From assembly GCA_029582265.1 (NCBI GenBank), contig CM055828.1, forward strand, positions 17,557,430 through 17,621,429: DNA of 64,000 nucleotides, read 5' to 3'. The notes beneath the pieces were generated by a model. It saw only the letters and a program-made list of their open reading frames with translations. It did no database searches and was not told the origin of the DNA. Below, piece by piece: positions 59,601-64,000 of the stretch. Position numbers and translations under genes: made by a program. Each line of letters opens with the position of its first letter. Position 1 is the stretch's first letter. This stretch comes from Zoroaster sp. YZ-2022. Lineage: Eukaryota; Echinodermata; Asteroidea; Forcipulatida; Zoroasteridae.

Positions 59601-60148
59601 AATGAACGACCTTGACCAAATATCACTGTTGTACCTTCCCCTTAATGACGTTGGTTTGCTGCAATGCAGGCAATGAATACTCCGAAAAGACTTGCTTGGT
59701 TACAAATTAGAACATCCCGTCAATTCTGACGGCTTCCTTTGTACTAATAACTGATAAGGTTATTGTTTATACATTGGTATACTAAATAACAAATTTTGCA
59801 ATTGTATCATTGACGTTAGGTCTTCCTATCTTCATGACAAGTGAAAGTTTCTCAACCCAAGACCTTGGTGTGGCCGCAGCAGCTTGTACAAAACATGATG
59901 CCCACCTCTGTTCACAGGACGAGATAGCGACTGAAGTGTATGGTAAACAACAATACCATAACTTAAAGTGGGGAATGTACAACGAGAAGGGAAGGGTAGC
60001 ACGGGCATTCAAATGCACCACGCAAACCGAAGGAAAATGTTACATACCGGTTGGGCCTGTGGGCGGCGGCACTAGTAGGGACCCTGTCGATTGTTCTATC
60101 GCCACCCTGCAGGTGAATGCAGTCAAAAATGCATATTGCTGCCAATAA
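56693..60148 (+). CDS. Small secreted cysteine-containing protein, two coding exons (member 3)
   Basis: Coding exons are 56693-56786 and 59820-60148. Exon 1 begins with ATG directly after acceptor atatttccag and encodes a signal peptide (MLLVVSFVLCFVSTFVIIHG), ending in phase 1 at aacc|gtaagt. Exon 2 follows acceptor gacgttag and completes an Arg codon. The product is 140 residues. The domain has AAAACTKHDAHLCSQDEI, WGMYNEKGRVARAFKC, GKCY, DCS and a terminal YCCQ, so cysteines are likely disulphide-bonded. It shares phase, exon layout and the C......CS.DE/Q pattern with the gene at 10329. The domain sequence is much closer to pseudogene member 2. The intron (3 kb) contains an X-box repeat and several SINEs. 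The family is unknown to me. Confidence 0.82.
57940..57975. promoter_or_regulatory. Second X-box-like site in repeat
   Basis: GTTGCCATAGCAAC (57951-57964) with 'ctgttcaaaataaacg' upstream matches 25570-25615. It is an RFX-type motif one base off perfect symmetry, inside the intron of the secreted-protein gene. Confidence 0.4.
58040..58215 (-). mobile_element. Partial SINE
   Basis: Contains 'cagctccctggagagtatgc' and a reversed B box (gttcgaaccc), matching the 28646-29012 family. Both ends are incomplete. Confidence 0.6.
58335..58800. mobile_element. Inverted pair of tRNA-Thr-like SINEs
   Basis: 58380-58452 (minus) folds as a near-complete tRNA: 7-bp acceptor stem, GCTC/GAGC D stem, loop ATGGTAT (anticodon GGT, Thr), B box GGTTCGAGTCC. 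58713-58787 (plus) is a diverged copy. The body ('atggtttggtctctgac') is mirrored between them. The heads are linked to repeat bodies and occur also at 34639-34710, so I call SINEs rather than tRNA genes. Confidence 0.75.
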
Positions 60149-60946
60149 GCTGTTTATTTGGGGGATTTTTCTGTTGTTGACATACACTGTGAATTCAGTG
60201 ATTAATAAAATGTCAGTCTCTTGCATGGATTATTCATTAAATAAACTAAAACAAATTAAGCTTATAAAGATGTTATGTTTTTGTTAACAGTGCTAACCCC
60301 CCAGGGTTCTGTGCGTGACCATAATTATATTGTGGTGTTTGTCACTCTTCTCTTAACTTGGCTTAGACTTTATCACTATAGTTGTCAAATCGTATTATTA
60401 TTAATAGTATTTAGTTTTTCTATTTTCAATGCGCAAGTAAGATGTTGGGTGGGAGCCATACACGGGCTTTGTAACATTACAGTGTTATACTGTCAAATGA
60501 TGATCTACAGCAAAAGTTGTAGTTAATATTATTTGCCTGTTATTTGGAATTGGCCAAACAGCAAGTTCATAATGCACATCTTTGTTCAAAGATCGGAATG
60601 TTCTGGGATCGTAGGCACTGTCTGTGTGATTGGACCGTCGTGTGCACACACCCATGTACAATGCACAACACAATTGATTATGTATAACGGAATGGCAGAT
60701 TCCAACAGTGGTACGAGAAGCTGAAGTGTTTATACACATAAAATAGACGATTTCAGTTGATTTGATTTACAGGCACTTAAATTATCTGTCATTATTATAG
60801 AAGTTATAAAATGATTCTCAAAGGTGTATTCCTGGTTTATTATTATCAATTAATTTACATTCATTTGTACGGTTACACGTGCAAGACATGGACACATTTT
60901 GATGTTGACATTTTACGTGGAAATTATATCAAATTGTCTGTTGCTA

Positions 60947-61883
60947 ATGCTACAGTCAACACTGTCACGATTTTTGATTGCGAATGCACAACGGATGTCC
61001 AGTGGATGGTCATCCGTAGTCATACGTAATGATACGTTGGGGATACTTAGTCATTCGTAGTAGAGTCCTTACCATACGTGGGCATCCGTTATGGTCCACG
61101 ATGGCACAACGGAAGTTTCAAACGGTTCAAAACTATCGTTCTGGAATCGTGGGGAAAAAAATCCGTTGTGTATCCTGTATACATCCCTAGTCATACGTAG
61201 TGCATACGTAATGGCAATCGTAGACATACGTGAACATCCTTTGTACAGTCGTGGCAGAAATCACCACGGATGCACTAGGGATGCACACAGGAAGCATTAC
61301 GTATGACTATGGCTGTTCACAGGATACACAACGGATGCTCAACGGATACACTGCGAATGTTAAGACGGATGACCAAGTATGACAACGATTTATAACGATT
61401 GTAGTAAGATTACACAACGATTTCATAACGATTTATCACGATTTATCACGATCTATCACGATTAATCACGATTTTAGAACGATTCTGATCTTGTTTGGTT
61501 TTGAAAAAGTATGAATAGGGGTCAGAACTTTTACATTTCATTCATTTGTAGCAATCGTTGGGCAATCGTTAACCAATCGCTGTACATCCGTGTATAATCG
61601 TGGTCATACGTTGTGAATCCTTAATAACATCGTGGTCAATTGCTGTGTATACGTGATTATCCGTGGGTAATCGTTACGCAATACCTAGTAAATACTTTGT
61701 ATACTCTTATAGCAATCTTTGTATAATCGGGGTCATACGTTGTGGAACCTTAGTGGAGTCTTTGTGTAATCGTGTAGAAGTGAAAGTTCCACGGATGTAT
61801 GGCAACGGATGAAATTAATTTTTTTAATCGTGGTCATATGTGAACAATCGTAACGCCAGATCGTGACAGTGTGACTGTAGCAT
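60947..61883. mobile_element. MITE filled with NACGT/NTCGT quasi-repeats
   Basis: Termini ATGCTACAGTCA(A/C)ACTGTCACGAT at both ends are flanked by TA (60945-60946 and 61884-61885). The 937-bp interior is a dense series of words such as catacgt, atccgt, aatcgt and their complements at irregular 8-14-base spacing. No coding frame. Confidence 0.6.
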
Positions 61884-62455
61884 TACTGGCGATCCGTCAT
61901 ATTCAAAACCTGGTATCTCATATAAAATATATATTGCCCGTGTCTGGTCAAAATAATGGAATTTATTAAGCGAATGGATTTTGAAAGATAATATCGTTGT
62001 TAAACGAACAAACTAACAATTATGAATATCGAATATCGGAAACTGCCCACACTCTCGGCCCGTACATACAATAATTTGTTTATTAAAAAGCGGGGTCCTG
62101 CATTTTATTAATAATTTGAGATTTTAATTTACTGGTACTAATCATTGACAGATTATTCGTTCAATGTCTCAAATCAAAACGTTTAACTTACTTAACTCTA
62201 TTTTGTACCGTCAAGTCGGCACAAACACGAACGGTACATTTATATTTGTGTTTGTTTGGTAGGTAAATTTCAAAGAAATGTTTGTTTATCCTCAAGTTGA
62301 AATATAATTACCGTATTGACACATGACGTAAATGATTACGAAGGTATGCAAAATGACTATATTATATTATTATAACACTTGCAATTGGTATTATGAATGC
62401 ACGCCACTAAATAAATAAAATGTAACCAAATAGATTTGCCGACCTCATTAATGCT

Positions 62456-63992
62456 TACCCAGCTAACATGCATACGTTGGGCCGACGTCGGTGAACGTCG
62501 GATAAGTCAGCGTCAAAAAACGGACGTTGTACGGACGTCGGGAAGGTCGGAGTCACTTTCTAAACGTTGTACGGACGTTAGCAAACAGTATGAAGTACAA
62601 CAGGTCGATATTCAACGTTGGCACAAACGTAGTTATAATACGGACAACGTAACGTCTGCGTACTAAGGTTGTACCAACGTCGGGAAATGTTGTGAAGTAT
62701 ACAAGGTCGATTTTCAACGTTGGCACAACATAGTTATAATGTGGGCAACGTAACGTCTGCGTCCTAAGGTTTTGTCAACGTCGACAAATGTTGTGCAGTA
62801 TACAAGGTCGATTTTCAACGTTGGCACAACGTAGTTAAAATGTGTACAGCCTTACTACGGCGCATCATACGTTGTGCCGACGTCAACATCCAATGGTGTT
62901 TTAATTTCCGAAGGGGCAGGGCATTGTACACTTTTAAAAAAAAAAGATCGTAATTTTACGGCGAAAAGTGTGTAAATTCCACGGTGAATTACCGTATCAT
63001 CCCTTTTTCAGTGTTTTGCGGCCGAAACCCGTATTACGGCTGCTCCCATTGCACTCTGGGATATATCCAATATGTAAATCATCTGACCTTAATTTGACCT
63101 AGCTTTGTGCTCGAATCATTTCCAAGGTTTAAATATGTGAAAATGGGTAATTTTAAGCCATTTTCAAATATTTACTGTTAACTTTATGATAAAAATGTAC
63201 ATTCAAAATTTCAAATATTGAAATATAGATTATAATTGCATGCACCATGACTAAAAAGGGTTTCGAAAAGACAGTATATATAAAGGATACATGTTCTAAA
63301 CATTAGTAACTGGAGAGGGGTCGTTGAAAAAGCAACCAGATTACGCGTACGTGTAGGTAAGTGAAAGACCTTGCGTAAAATAAACAATTGCATCGATTAA
63401 CCCCAAATAATATCTACAGATTCATCCCATAGTAAATGCAGCATCCCGTGGACGTTTCAACCTTAACTGCTTAAATACCGTAAATAATACGTTAACCGTA
63501 GATTCATTTCCAGTTATGAAAATACGGTACCCGTGAATATATGGAAATATTTAAAACCCGCTGTACTACGTTTGACCGGGAATTTTTTTACAGTGTAGAT
63601 CTACCCAGCCTAGCATACATACGTTGGCCCAACGTGTGCCAACGTTGTGGCGGGGTTGACCCGTCGTCGGTACAACGTTGGCCTAACGTCTTCGACGTTG
63701 GCCCGATGGAGAAACTAAACGTCAAGGCGACGTCAACTGCCGACGTTGGGCCAATCATAAAATGTTATGTTGTCCCAACGTTTTACTAATACGTCATACG
63801 AACGTTGGACATGCCGACGTTGGCCCAACAAATGCCGACGTTGTGACAGGGTTGGCCCTACGTCAACCCAACGTTGGACCAACGTCTTCGATGTTGGCCC
63901 GATGGAAAAATTAACGTCAAGGTGACGTCAACTGCCGGCGTTGGGCCAACTGTAAATTCTATGCATGCAAACGTATGCATGTTAGCTGGGTT
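62456..63992. mobile_element. ACGTTG-rich element with CCCAGCTAACATGCATACGT ends
   Basis: Ends CCCAGCTAACATGCATACGTT and its reverse complement (about 63970-63990) are flanked by TTA on both sides. Both arms are full of caacgttgg/acgtcgg words. 62602-62830 is a tandem repeat of about 102 bp (2-3 units, 'aggtcgattttcaacgttgg'). A second CCCAGC...ATACGTTGG start at 63603 suggests two related copies or a nested arrangement. Similar ACGTTG-type non-autonomous elements are common in invertebrates. Confidence 0.65.
62927..63598. mobile_element. Nested MITE with TACACT...AGTGTA ends
   Basis: The left end tacacttttaaaaaa and right end ttttttacagtgta are imperfect inverted repeats. The interior has 'acggtgaattaccgt' and 'aatacggtacccgt' words. 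It lies between the two ACGTTG-rich arms, so it probably inserted into them. Confidence 0.45.
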
Positions 63993-64000
63993 AATTTGTA

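Overview
This window is animal nuclear DNA. The coding signals are short exons with GT-AG splice sites (10329-12214 and 56693-60148 are the clearest). Base composition is AT-rich. Microsatellites, tRNA-derived SINEs, LINE fragments, MITEs and DNA transposons are dense, and there is a 500-base scaffold gap at 15338-15837. The mix of a split-direct-repeat tyrosine-recombinase retrotransposon, an Academ-like transposon, R4/Dong-, CR1/L2- and L1/Tx1-like LINEs and a RAG1-N-terminal-like gene suggests a marine invertebrate such as a hemichordate, echinoderm, lancelet, mollusc or cnidarian. The species cannot be fixed from the sequence.

Layout. 1-1819 is the left arm of a large inverted duplication. 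Its partner occupies 15859-22558, is interrupted by a 4.8-kb tyrosine-recombinase retrotransposon (16878-21720), and begins next to the gap. Between the arms lie a broken ORF cluster (2163-2801), possible exons (5454-5551, 7117-7173), a two-exon secreted-protein gene (10329-12214), an inverted-repeat-rich patch (13612-14075) and an AP-1-motif-rich satellite (14179-15337). 22.5-29 kb is mostly noncoding, with minisatellites, a LINE remnant, a SINE and a possible short-exon gene on the minus strand. 29.6-44.6 kb is a mosaic. It holds two direct copies of a LINE-containing duplication, a frameshifted relative of the secreted-protein gene (31494-31800), a very long (TTG)n tract, a 620-bp inverted pair, a mariner-type MITE, an L1-like LINE and a Dong-like LINE inside (TAA)n. 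44606-50502 is a complete-looking 5.9-kb DNA transposon. 51425-52947 carries a RAG1 N-terminal-like zinc/RING protein and a detached C-terminal exon. The last 9 kb holds another two-exon member of the secreted-protein family (56693-60148), tRNA-like SINEs and a cluster of CGT/ACGTTG-rich MITEs.

How parts relate. Three loci (10.3-12.2, 31.5-31.8 and 56.7-60.1 kb) encode one small cysteine-containing secreted family. Two keep the same architecture: a 5'UTR intron ending exactly at the ATG, a signal-peptide exon in phase 1, and one domain exon. The remaining recognisable proteins belong to mobile elements, most with frameshifts. The two loci most worth a second look are the RAG1-like locus and the Academ-like element, which joins a large transposase-type ORF to a FEN/XPG-like nuclease signature and a cysteine-rich tail. 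All homology calls come from reading motifs; no database search was run.
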